From Paulownia fortunei (Eukaryota > Streptophyta > Magnoliopsida > Lamiales > Paulowniaceae), in NCBI GenBank assembly GCA_019321725.1, contig CM033110.1, positions 8,487,278 through 8,551,277 on the forward strand: DNA of 64,000 nucleotides, in the 5' to 3' direction. Both the position numbers and the translations under genes were made by a program. Numbering within the stretch: the stretch's first letter is position 1; the number at the start of each line of letters is the position of its first letter. A model generated the notes under the pieces. That model saw only the letters and a list, made by a program, of their open reading frames with translations. It had not been told where the DNA came from and ran no database searches. This document shows positions 35,240 through 46,270 of the stretch, piece after piece.

Positions 35240-35830
35240 TAAAATATGCAAATCTATGTATATGATTTGATATCAGAAATGCTCTGAGTATTATGAGCAA
35301 ATATCAATCAATTCAATGCGAAAAGCATTGAAAACCGTAAATAAGATCTTTAGTACTTATGAAGCACTAAGAATTTCTTCTTGGAGTATGGCTATGGAGA
35401 ACTGAAACTTAGATACTTCATCTAACTTTTAGTCTAAAGTAGATAACTTGAAGTCTATATCTAAATTCGTGTTCATCCTAAATGGTGGGACGGTTAGTTG
35501 GAAAGAGTTCCAAGCTTGTAACAACTGTGGATTCCACCACCGTGATTGAATATATCAGGGCATACGATGCTGTAAAAATGGATTATTTGGATAAGAAACT
35601 TAATCCAAGTGTTAGATGTAGTTCCAGCCATTGTTGATTGAGTACTGGAGTACTGCGATAACAATGGGGGCTATTGCACAAGCAAAGAAGCCAAGGTCTC
35701 ATCAAAGGATCCAAGCAGAAATAGATTAGCGATACTGTGATTTTGAAAATTATTGGTAAAGGCAACATCAATTTGGAAAGATTTGCCTTGGTAGAAAACA
35801 TAGCAGACCTACTGATTTAACCCTTTATAT
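35240..35830 (+). pseudogene. Copia RNase H remnant
   Basis: NGGTVSWKSSKLVTTVDST, then TVIEYIRAYDAVKMDYL, is the RNase H segment of copia polyproteins, followed by YCDNNGGYCTSKEAK and KDPSRN. Upstream words (ANINQFN, KNFFLEYGYGELKL) fit the end of reverse transcriptase. It carries stops and frameshifts and is followed by the polypurine tract and LTR at 35903. Confidence 0.78.
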
Positions 35831-35882
35831 AAGTATTTGAAGGACATCTGGGGAAGATGGACCTTAATACGAGGGTAATTAT

Positions 35883-35902
35883 CTCTAGGGCAAGTAGGAG
35901 AT
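35883..35902 (+). promoter_or_regulatory. Copia polypurine tract
   Basis: TCTAGGGCAAGTAGGAGAT lies directly before the LTR start TGTTAGAG. The same word occurs on the minus strand before the LTR at 51695-53746, showing that both elements belong to one family. Confidence 0.65.
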
Positions 35903-36630
35903 TGTTAGAGTAGTGCCCGGTGAGCCAATTGATCTGACTATTTTTATACTCTTATGAATCATTCTTATTTATATTAATATTATTTAAATAACAATCTTTA
36001 TCTTAAATTCATCATAAGAATTAGATAAAGTCCTTAGATCACACATAACTATGGGGTGTGGTTCTGCATATGATGGTGATCGTGGAATATGCCTCTAAGG
36101 CTGTGATCTTAAAATATTCCAAGTCAAGGATCAATGAGATGGGATATCAATGATCCCATTAAAACTTGCGCATACGATGTAGGCTCGAAAGGAGGATGCC
36201 TCGTTCCATAGGTATTGGTATGGAGACACTAGTGCATGTATGCGGGTGCTTGCTGGGAACAGGTACACTGAACAACCCCACCTGAAAATTTCCAATTGAC
36301 AATATTCTATTATTGAATGAGAATTTTCTCGTTATGATAGTGTAAGAATTAGTCCTTGGACTTGAGGCACCATGGTAACCTTGTGCATAACATGTTGTAC
36401 TTTGATGTATTTCCCGATTGCATGATAATCACAAGGGTTTTATATTGGGTGTAACATCTTCATGTATGGAGATTAATGAGAAGCCAACAAAAGATCCGTC
36501 ACCTATCTAGATAAAAAAATGAATCTCCTATGTGTTGCACTGTACTTGACTCTAAAATCCTTGGCCAAGGTTGGATGGAAATTAGACGTAAGGTTTTCTA
36601 ATTATTCATTATCGTGTCAAGCTACTAGGA
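35903..36630 (+). mobile_element. Copia 3' LTR, 3'-truncated
   Basis: It begins TGTTAGAGTAGTGCCC. The first ~390 bases are inverted at 36635-37022. The following part (GTTATGATAGTGTAAGAATTA and on) matches the minus-strand LTR at 51695-53746. It stops where the inverted copy begins. Confidence 0.75.
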
Positions 36631-36634
36631 ATGG

Positions 36635-37022
36635 GAATTTTTAGGTGGGGTTGTTCAGTGTACTTGTTCCCAGCAAGCATATGCATACATGTACTAGTGT
36701 CTCCACACCAATACCTATGGAACAAGGCATCCTCCTTTCGAGCCTGCATCGTATGAACAAGTCTCAATGGGATCATTGATGTCCCATCTCATTGATCCTT
36801 GACTTGGAATGTTTTAAGATCACAGTCTTAGAGGCATATTCCACGATCACCATCATATGCACAACCATGCCCCATAGCTATGTGTGATCCAAACACTTAT
36901 CTAATTCTTATGATGAATTTAAGATAAAGATTGTCATTTAAATGATATTAATATAAATAAGAATGATTCACAAAAGTATAGGAACAACCAGATCAATTGG
37001 CTCACCGGACATTACTCTAACA
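36635..37022 (-). mobile_element. Inverted copia LTR fragment
   Basis: This is the reverse complement of 35903-36292 with scattered differences, ending TTACTCTAACA at 37022. It abuts MULE transposase sequence directly on the right. Confidence 0.85.
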
Positions 37023-38710
37023 ATGAGACACCCAAATATGTGGGTTAGCCTTGTATTTCCAAATATTAATGTTTATACGAAGGCCTTAATGCAACACTCT
37101 ATTAAGAATAGTTTTCAACTACTCTTTGAGAAAAATAAAATAATTAGAGTGATTGCAAAGTGCAAGAATCTTTGTGGGAGGTAAATACATGCCAGTTGCA
37201 TAGGAAAGTCTACTTCTATCGGACTAAGAGTATAAAAGGGGAGCCTCATAGATGTCCTAGGAAGTGCCAATTCTACATTCCTAGCTAATAGATTTTTGCA
37301 AACTTTATGGATGACCCTAATATAACCTTAATTCATTTGGAAAGCTGGTTAGGAGAGAGGTTAACATTTATGAACACATGCAAAAATCTATACAAGGCTA
37401 AAAGAAAGGTAATTGAGGCAGTATAAGGCAATGCCAAAGAACAGTACTATAAGCTCAGACACTACTGTAAGTAGATTTTGAAAAAGAATCCTGGTTCAAC
37501 AGTTGTGGTCAAAGTAGAAGGTCCTCCACTCTACATAAATCCCATATTTTAGAGGATTTTTATACTTTATGATGCTCAAAAGATGAGATTTTTACTTAGG
37601 TGTAGACTTATAATAGGACTTGATGCATGCTTTCTTAAGGTTCCATATGAGGATCGGTTAATGGCTACAATTGGAAAGGATGGGAACAATAAAATGTTAC
37701 CATTAGCAATGGCAACGGTTAAGTGTGAGTGTGGGGATAGTTGGACTTGGTTCTTGGAGCTACTTTTGAGTGCAATTAGGAATGCAGAAGAAATGAAATG
37801 GACATTCATATCAGATAGACAAAAAAGCTTGGTTGAAACTTTTGAACCCAAATGCCCAATGTAGACCATAGGTTTTGTGTGAGGCATTTTTATGCCAATC
37901 AAGCTTAGATTTAAAGATAATACATTGAAGAACTTAATATGGGCAGCTACTAGTTCCTACTTGGAGGAGGGGTTCAATGAAAACATGAATCTAATCAAAG
38001 AATTGTCAGTAGAAGCATATAAGTGGTTGGCAAGCATTCCACCTCACTTATAGTGTAAGTTTAAGATGTTCACTAGGCATAAATGTGATACGTTAAGCAA
38101 TAATTTGTGTGAATCATTTAACAACTACATAAAAGAAGCCAGGGAGCAACCAATTTTTAACTATGCTTGAGATGGTGAGGAGGCAACTAATATGCAGACT
38201 TTAGCAAAAGTTAGAATGGATTGGAAATATAATGGAAAAGTATGTCCAAGAATTCAAGACAAGTTGGATCAGAATAAAACAAAAGTACTAAACTTTAAGT
38301 CATTTCTTGCTCGAGAAGGTATACAGGAAATAGTTGGAGGCAACACAACATATGTGGTTGACTTGAATAACCACACATGCACGTGTAGGGTTTGGAATGT
38401 AACTGGCTTACCTTGTGTTCATGCAACATGTGCCATATTGATAGAACACAAATCCTATCCCGGACCCCAAGAATTAGAGTGAAGAAAATCAAGAAGCAGA
38501 TCTTAATGAAAGGATAATGCCTCCACCATACAAAAGGCAACCTAGGTGACTTAAAAAGGCAGGCAAAAAAAACATGATGAAATTAGCAATAGAGGAAGGG
38601 TGGAAAGAAGGGGGACATTGATGACATGTTCAAATTATGGAGAAAACACTTACACTAAGAAAATATGCAAGAAGCCTCAAAGAGAAAAACAACCAAAAAC
38701 AAGCCAGGTA
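37023..38710 (+). pseudogene. MULE (MuDR-family) transposase pseudogene
   Basis: MULE transposases cut and paste Mutator-like DNA elements. The N-terminal part (VFPNINVYTKALMQHSIKN) is the MuDR DNA-binding region. The core shows RKVIEAV, NPGSTVVVKVE and GLDACFLKVPYEDRLMATIG. The three catalytic acids remain visible: D in GLDACFL, D in FISDRQKSL and E in NNLCESFNNY. The SWIM zinc finger CTCRVWNVTGLPCVHATC follows (38374-38430), then an MPPPYKRQPR tail and a CSNYGENTYTKKIC knuckle near 38630. Stops and frameshifts occur throughout (37181, 37423, 37862, 38168). The left end is cut by the copia LTR at 37022. No MULE terminal inverted repeats were recognised. Confidence 0.85.
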
Positions 38711-39933
38711 AAAACTTGAACCAAATATATATGCTTATATCATGCATTATTCATATAATATTATTTTAGTACATATGTTTTATATCATGCTTTATTCTTT
38801 TCAATATTGTAGGATTCTACTAGTGTAGGAACTAACTCAACACCCTTAGTTGTTCAAAGTCAGAGATCTATAGTGACTATTGCATCAATTAATTCCACAA
38901 GCAGAGATAGAGGCAAAAATTTGAGAGGTAGAGGCCGAGGCAAAAAATTGAGAGGCAAATGATTATGCACAAATTTGAGAGCTAGAGGCACAAGTATTGA
39001 TGATGCTCAAGTATGGAAGCTTTAAGCAATGGAATGGGAAAGAGAAAAGGAAAGGGAATAGGCAAAAGTAATAGTCCCATTTGTGGACATGACAATTGGA
39101 ATGGGATAGGATTTTCCACTAACAAGCAATTTATACCAACAATTCAGGTAGGTATAAACATTTATTTGATTTTGTACTCATTCTAATAACATTTATTGAC
39201 TTATTTTGCCATTCCTATTATAAGGCCCAAGTATTAGTACTAGTGGAGTTCCTACTACAAGAATGGTGTGCCACTTTTATATAACTTCATTGTGTACTAG
39301 TTCCAACATAATATATTTGTTATTCATTTCTTTTTTTCCTTAAACAAGTCCAGAGGAAAATGTAGTTCTTAAGAGTTAATTGTAGCACTTATGTTTTTTA
39401 GTTATCCACTGATTTTTTGTTGATGTTGGGAAATACATTGTGTAGGAAATTTGATATCTTCTCGTATATTTTGGCATAAAAAGTTTGTTGATATGAGGAA
39501 GGAATTTACTGTAATTTCATATCTTGCATATGTTTTTAGCATATAAAGTTTATTGATATTGAGAAGAAATACACTTATTTTTGTCAAGTATTTATGGACT
39601 GCTTTTGGCAATGACATTTTTTTTATGACTAATGCATTTTCTTCAATTTTTGTTTCTCTGCATGTGTGTGTATTAGGGGTGGAGGGAGCTTCAAAATTGT
39701 GTAAGCGCCAATATGGTAATCTTGAGAACTTAGATTGAACAAATTGAATAGAATGACAAGATTGGCTATATGAGTATTCATTTGTATTTTACATTTGAAA
39801 GGAATCTTTGTTTTTCCTTTTGGATTTTTGAAGAATTCAACTGATAACTATGTGGATTAACTCTACAAAACATGTTACATGTTTATTAAAATATGATATA
39901 ATCTGCTGCCCAATTTTTTCTTAATATCCTGAG
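38711..39933. other. Non-coding stretch after MULE
   Basis: I see no protein domain. A GAGAGGTAGAGGC / GAGGCAAAAATTGAGAGG repeat at about 38910-38990 reads as a Gly/Arg-rich tail (RGRGRGKKLRGK) and may be the extreme C-terminus of the MULE protein. The rest is AT-rich without features. Confidence 0.4.
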
Positions 39934-40866
39934 TGTTGTTACAAGTGTTGTAACATCTAGATAGAATATGCAACGAAAATAAAAAGATAAACATTAGGAT
40001 TTTTACGTACTTCAAGTACTACGTACTCTACTACATGAGGCCACGCCCAGAGAAAAAAATAATCTACTAATTAGTAACAATTTATATAATACATCTCATG
40101 GAATTAAAATAATTTAAAGACTCCCTCTTTAAATGAAGACCATCTTATGTATTCCACTAATTAGTTGTTCATGCAAGCTCCCCTCGACTTAAATCAGCAC
40201 TGCTAGATTCCTTCCAACTCTGAACTCTTTCAGATGGCTGATCCGGTCTTCTCCCAAAAACCTTCACATTATTTTCCCTAAGAATGTATTTGAGTAATCA
40301 GCACTGCTAGACTCCCTCCAACTTTGAACTCCTTCAGAAGGCTGATGCGGTCATCTCTCAAAAACTTTTTTCACCTTTTTCTCCTGAAGAATGTATGTGA
40401 GTCAAAATTGCCTCACCTTTGAATCACTTTCATGGCACTATTCAGTTTATCCACTTAGTTTCTTCAATATTGAGACTTGGTATATATGCACCCGTATATT
40501 TCCATCTGAATCCCCCTTAAAATTGAGTCTTGATTGCTGCATATCTGAAATGTATTGATTTCTTGATTTATTGCCTTATCCATAAGATTATTCAAATCTT
40601 CTCTTATCTTATCAAAACAAATTAAGAATATCTTTAGTTTCAGCACATTTATCACACATGTGACTTTACTAAATACCTAAAATAAATATTACAAAAATCT
40701 ATGAATTATGGAAACCTGCCCAGAATAATTATAATTAATTAAAATAATTAATTAATTAAATACTGTTCTACTAGTATTGCAACATCTCTCACAACATTAC
40801 TTGCAACACCTAATTTCTGTGCAGAACTCTAACTTCCATAAATGACAATCTTTTTTGACACTAATA
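39934..40866 (-). repeat. SIRE-like 3' LTR
   Basis: Its 5' end (TATTAGTGTC, minus strand) follows the polypurine tract. The middle shares the GAGTCTTT and CTGGGCGTGG segments (minus strand) with a related LTR piece at 55800-56450. It contains a 104-bp tandem duplication at 40192-40399. The left boundary is approximate. Confidence 0.62.
40192..40399. repeat. 104-bp tandem duplication in SIRE-like LTR
   Basis: Two diverged units start AATCAGCACTGCTAGA at 40192 and 40296. They include matching CTTTCAGATGGCTGAT / CCTTCAGAAGGCTGAT and AAGAATGTAT words. Confidence 0.75.
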
Positions 40867-40883
40867 ATCTCCCCCTTTTGGCA
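40867..40883 (-). promoter_or_regulatory. Polypurine tract of SIRE-like element
   Basis: The minus strand reads TGCCAAAAGGGGGAGAT immediately before the LTR. Confidence 0.75.
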
Positions 40884-41149
40884 TTTTTGGTCCAAATCAA
40901 CTAAAGCTCCCCTTAAAACTCAAATGTAGGTTTTCAAAATTCAGTATAAAAAATAACATCAAAATATCAAAATGTTGTAACATAAATATTGCAACACTTT
41001 CACTTATCACATCCCAAAAAGGTATTGGTGCTACTCCCTCTGCATATTTGAACCAAATATAAAAACAGATAAAAATCCATCAAAGCATAAACCGAAGATC
41101 AAATGCAAATGTTTTGAGTACAGATATAATGATCACAGTAGAAAGCATT

Positions 41150-42140
41150 TGCAAAAATAAAAAATAAAAGATGATTAATCATCTTCATTAGCATCTGCCT
41201 CTGTTTCCTAGGATCTTCATCTTGCTTCCCTTGAGCTTGTGTTGGATCTTCATCTTGCTCCCCCTGAGCTTGTGCAACTGCACTTGATTATCCCATTTTT
41301 TGACAAAAAGTGGCCAAAGATGGATCATTGGATGTGAAAGGCCTTTGCTCATTATCAACTTAAGAACTTCTGCTTCTTTCTCAATCCAATATTATATTTG
41401 CTTATGAGCTTTAGCAAGCTCAACTTCCAACCACAATAACAAAGCAGAGGATGCTGTAACATTCTGTGGCATATTTGATCCAACACCTATAGCTGACACA
41501 TTTTCTTTAGCAGGTTGAGGGAGATCATTGATGTGAGTCCTACGAAATAATCTGTAGGAAGCACGTATAGGCCCTGGAGGATTTTCCAATACTTTTGATC
41601 CCTTCTTCACAAAACCTTGAGAGGTTAGCAAACTGTAAATCAAGGAAAGAAAAAGAAGTATACCATGAGTAGATTCAAAACCACCCAAATGTCCAATTGT
41701 CTTGAAAATCAGCTTCCCTATATTATAAGCCCAATTAGATGCAATGCAATAAAGCAAAATTATTTGTTCTTTCACAACCACAGTAGTGTTTGTCGTAGGA
41801 GTCTAGTTGTAAATGACAATTTTATGCAGTAAGGCATACAAAAGAGTCAAGTTTTTAGCTCAAAATTTTTCTTTGTTAGTGGGCCATTTCCTAATTGTAT
41901 TCCAACTTAAATCAACAAAAATCTCATCCATGCATTTTTTCAATTCATTTTCCCCAACTCTAGGTGTTCCCAAGAAGTCATTTATGATATCAGTAGTAAT
42001 GTGATAGATTTATTTCCTAACTTAAACTTTACCATATTTTGTTGAATTTGGATTATTTAACCTCGTAGGTAAATTGCAATAGAACTCATGTATCATCCGT
42101 CTCACATATGGAGTTGCTTTAGTAACAGATCCTAACAGAC
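41150..42140 (-). pseudogene. SIRE-like extra 3' ORF, C-terminal part (plant transposon protein-like)
   Basis: Minus-strand translation gives TPYVRRMIHEFYCNLPTR, FLGTPRVGENE, then VVKEQIILLYCIASNWAYNI and LLTSQGFVKKGSK (41781-41392 open). This pattern fits the putative plant transposon protein domain often found in the extra ORF of SIRE-like elements and other plant retroelements; its role is unknown. Stops lie near 42018 and 41802. Upstream it continues into the acidic part at 42145-42992. Confidence 0.6.
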
Positions 42141-42144
42141 CCCT

Positions 42145-42992
42145 TTACTCCAAAACATCAACAAGATGATCACCCATATGAATTCTTCTTTCTGATAAGA
42201 TTTTATTTTGCACCTCTTTATCTAACAAATTTTTGTTTGCAAAAGAATAAAAGACAGATAAGTAAGAATTTCCTACTTCAATTTCAGAATCAGATGGAGC
42301 TTGCATCTCTATTTTCTCTACTTCAGAGTCTGTCTCTTGCCTAGATGTTGCAACACCTTCTGTAATATCTTGTGCAGCATCTTCACTGGACTCTAACTTG
42401 TCTTGCATTCCTTCTATAGTATGCAACTTTATTTGATATTCAGAAGATTCTTCTGTTGATTTAGATGAGTCCCTTGAAGAATATGGTTCACTAGGTCCAG
42501 CACCAAACTTAGGGCTTGAAGCAAATGCCCCTTTTTCGTCTTCTGATTCAGAACTTGACCATACCATCTTGGACAATAGTCAATATAAGATGGTCACCCT
42601 CAGATGCAAAATTTATATGTGCCCTCTTTGTCCCATTTTTTATCTTCTAAGAAAGTCAGCACCATTTTGGAAGAGGGTTTGACCCAAGAAAAAATTGGAA
42701 TTGATCGCGTAGATGATGAAATTTGTTGTGATTCCATTTCTATCATTTCTTCGACGCTGTTACTAAGTGTTTCAACATCTTCTTTATATTTCTTTCCAGA
42801 ATCAGGACTGAACTCCATGGAAAGACCTTGGGCTTTAGATGTTTCACATGGAAATAGATGCGGAGGTGAAGATTGCTTACCAAAAATTTCTCCAGCATCT
42901 TGATTTTCTTCAACATCAGACTGAGGTACGGGCCAAGGGAGCAATAGTGGTGAGTCTAGTCTTGGAGGAAGAACTTGTAAGGTGTAGGACAT
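42145..42992 (-). pseudogene. SIRE-like extra 3' ORF, acidic N-terminal part
   Basis: Two open stretches on the minus strand (42992-42600 and 42576-42145) are separated by one stop or frameshift. They are rich in Ser, Glu and Asp, with runs such as VWSSSESEDEKGAF and SSRDSSKSTEESSEY, and probably unstructured. The position after RNase H corresponds to the env-like or extra ORF of SIRE elements. I see no signal peptide or membrane segment, so an envelope role is not supported here. Confidence 0.6.
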
Positions 42993-44038
42993 GGGTATTC
43001 ATTTCTTCTTCTTTCTTGTCAAGTTTACTTCACCATGTTTGCCAGTGTCTCACTTCTTATTTCGCCATTGTTCTGCAATACACACTTAGGGCAAAAGAAA
43101 ATAGTACCAAAGCAATTTGAAAAATGCAGCAGAAAGAGAAAGTGAACTAGGGTGAAAATGAGTAAAAGTGAGGATGTTGTGGCATTTATAACTCATGATA
43201 TCAAAAACCTTAATTTCTGCCCAAATGTTGTGATAAATATTAAAAAGATATTAATTTCAGGAATAAATATCAATAACATCTATTTTTTCATTTAGTTTTC
43301 ACACCACATATATCACTCTCCTAGAATAAAGAAGTTAGTTGGGAGATTGATCATTATCTAAGATTTTATCATAAAATCAAATCAAATCAACCATCAATCA
43401 CTGCCCCAACTCAAATATGGAATGTTCCTAAAAATATGCCTGAATATGATGCAATTATTTCAAATCAAATACTACAAAATCACACAAAATATATAGAATG
43501 AGAAGTCTGACCAATGGAGGTTCTTGCTCAATGTTCTCATACCACACCAGTCAGTAAACTACATGAACTGTGAATCTTAATCATAGATTTTCAAGCATGA
43601 TGGATTTAACTAGTCATTAGCTTTCAATCTATTCCAAGATGTAGCTTTTTTCACATGTTTTTTTCTTTTTAACATATTCAAGAAAATACATAATTTAGCT
43701 ACATATGACTAGCTCCACTCCTATGGATATGTAGCTTTTTCTGTCAAAAGCCTCCAATCATGTCAAAGAATAATTAAAACACATATTTGGGAAATTTTCA
43801 TGATTCTAGTACACATCTATTTTTTAGTAAAAATCAAAGATGATTTATTGAATTTTAAACAGTTTGTGCCAGTAATGTAGATGATTCTAAATGCAGAATG
43901 GCTAAGAGACAAATACAAAAATGCATGAAGTCCTAATTTTTTTTTAAACTGATACATGAAAATGTTGTATCTAGGTGTTGCAACATTTCTATTGATCATA
44001 CCATGCATGAGGTGTTGTAACACTATATATGACACTTC
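42993..44038. other. Non-coding spacer between RNase H and extra ORF
   Basis: No open frame of note on the minus strand. It contains TGTTGCAACA (43976-43985) and TGTTGTAACA (44013-44022). It is probably a decayed spacer of the SIRE-like element. Confidence 0.45.
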
Positions 44039-44930
44039 TTATAATACACAGACTGCAAGGGACTGTTTTAATGCATCAAATAGTTGAGAGTCAAAGGCTT
44101 TGGTAAAAATATCAGCTAAATGATTCTCAATTGTAACATAATTAATGGTCACAAACTTTCTCTCAACTAATTCCCTTATAAAATGGTGTCGGATATCTAT
44201 GTGTTTTGTTTTTGAATGTTGGACAAGATTTTTGTTCATGAAGTAGTTAACAAATTCTTTAGATTTTAAATCAACAAACTTATTCAATTTTTGTTGAGAG
44301 GTAGGACTAAATACTATGTCATTAACATAGATTTGTGCAATGGTGATACCATACTTAAATCTATTGATGAAAAGTATTTTGTCTACTCCTCCTCTTTTAT
44401 ACCCTTTTTCAATAAAAAAGTTTGTCAATCTTTCATACCAAGCTCTCGGAGCTTGTTTAAACCATATAAAACCTTTCTTAATTTGTAAACATGGTTGGGG
44501 TAATGAGGATCTTCAAATCCCTTGAGTTGTTCAACAAAAACTTCTCCACTAAGAAAATCATTTAGGAAATCACTTTTGACATCCATTTGTTGAAGTTTGA
44601 AACTAATATGACATGCAATGGCCAAAACAAGTCTAATAGATTCAAGTCTTGTAATAGGGGCAACGGTTTTATCAAAATCCATCCTCTCCACTTGAGTGTA
44701 CCCTTGAGCCACTAGCCTAACTTTGTTTCTAGTTATGTTACCAAATTCATCAGTTTTATTCTTGAAAATCCATTTGGTACCAATAACATTAATATTTTTT
44801 GGCCTAGGGACTAATGTCCAAACATCATTTTTAGAAAATTGTTCAAGTTCTAGTTGCATGGCATTGATCAAAATTCATCTACCAAAGCCTCTTTCACATT
44901 CTTTGGTTCAAAAAGAGAAGTGTAAAATAT
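44039..44930 (-). pseudogene. SIRE-like reverse transcriptase with truncated RNase H
   Basis: The minus strand gives FSKNDVWTLVPRPKN, then GTKWIFKNKTDEFGNI, VRLVAQGYTQVE, DFDKTVAPITRLESIR, LQQMDVKSDFLN and VYKLRKVLYGLN, all copia polymerase motifs. After a frame break at about 44425, YVNDIVFSPTS is the catalytic motif with the first Asp changed to Asn. The sequence then jumps to RNase H (KTKHIDIRHHFIRELVE, NHLADIFTKAFD). The segment between the polymerase palm and the end of RNase H is deleted. Confidence 0.87.
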
Positions 44931-45307
44931 AAATCTTACCATATCTTTATAGTTTACCTTATCTTTATCTCGTGTTCTCATACTTTTTGACATACCTCCA
45001 ATGACTTGATCAGTAGGATGATTTTTCTGAATTATGCCTGATGGCTCCTTTCTAACAGTTTCAAAAATATTAAAACTTTTAGTTTCTTCTTCAGATTCTG
45101 AGGATGGTGCAGCATCCAGAGCAGCATCAATAGATGTTATTTATGATATTGCAACATCTGGCATTTCAACATCAGTTTTGACTTTTTCTTCCTAATCAGT
45201 TTTTGTTTCTTCACAAAGAATGATGATTTACTTTTCATGTGAATTTCCGATAAAGTCATGAAAATCATCAATTACAACATTGAAGGATTTAATAATAGTA
45301 CGTGTTC

Positions 45308-45898
45308 TCATGTTATACACGTTATACGATCAACTATTTGTTGAATAACCAATAAAGATTCCTTCATCACTTTTGGAATCAAACTTCCCCAAGTGTTCTC
45401 GATCATTGAGTATGTAACATACACTACCAAATACATGAAAGTGAATGAGATTGAATTTCTTACCTTCCATATTTCATATGAAGTCACTTTAGTACTTGGT
45501 CTCAAGTGTACACAGTTAGTGGTGTAACATACTATGTTCAATGCTTCTGCCCACAACCTTCGTGTAAGTTTCTTTGAATTTAACATTACACATGCCATTT
45601 CCTAGAGTGTTCTATTTTTCATTTTCACAACACTATTTTGTTGTGGTGTTTTAGGAGTAGAGAACTCATGAAAGATACCATGTTTGTCATAATAATTAAA
45701 GAAAATAGAATTCTCAAATGTTTTTCCATGGTCACTCATTTTTGCAATTTTACATGCTTTCTCATTTTTTAGTTTGACACAAAGCCTTTTAAAAATCATG
45801 AAGGTATCAAAATTTTCTTTGATAAAATTAATCCATATAAACCTTAAAAAATCATCAATATAAATGAAATCATATTTCTTACAACCAATGCAAACCAA
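45308..45898 (-). pseudogene. SIRE-like integrase remnant
   Basis: The minus strand reads DFLRFIWINFIKENFDTF, MSDHGKTFEN (second catalytic Asp), GIFHEFSTPKTPQQNSVVKM (Glu of the usual GVVE motif replaced), then RRLWAEALNIVCYTTNCV and SYEIWK. One stop at 45600 splits it into two open parts. The zinc-binding region would lie at 46000-46270 and is degraded. Confidence 0.85.
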
Positions 45899-46270
45899 TA
45901 CTTTCTACCTGCATTGGTCCTATAAGATCCATGTGCAAGAGTTCTAGGCAGTGTGTTGTGGCAGTGTATTGCAATACTTTATATGATTCCTTTCTTTGTT
46001 TTCCAAACTAATATGGTCCACAAACACTCGAGTTTTTTTTACTAAGCTTTGGCACACCTATGACAGCTCTTGCGTTAACAAGCTTGTGTAGACTTAAAAA
46101 ATTTAGATGTCCTAGTTTCTGGTGCTAGAGTTCAGTTTCCTTGGTCTAATACTAATCAAATTAGCCTTTAATCCTTCAACATGTAACACATTTCTCAGTG
46201 TTGGAAGTCCATCAACATTTAGTGTCCCCTTTCCAATGATTCATGCTCTAACTCCATATCTAAATGTAAC

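Noticed and set aside
42145..42992. Retroviral-type envelope gene in the SIRE-like element
   Set aside because: No signal peptide, membrane segment or cleavage-like site is visible; the translation is acidic and Ser-rich.
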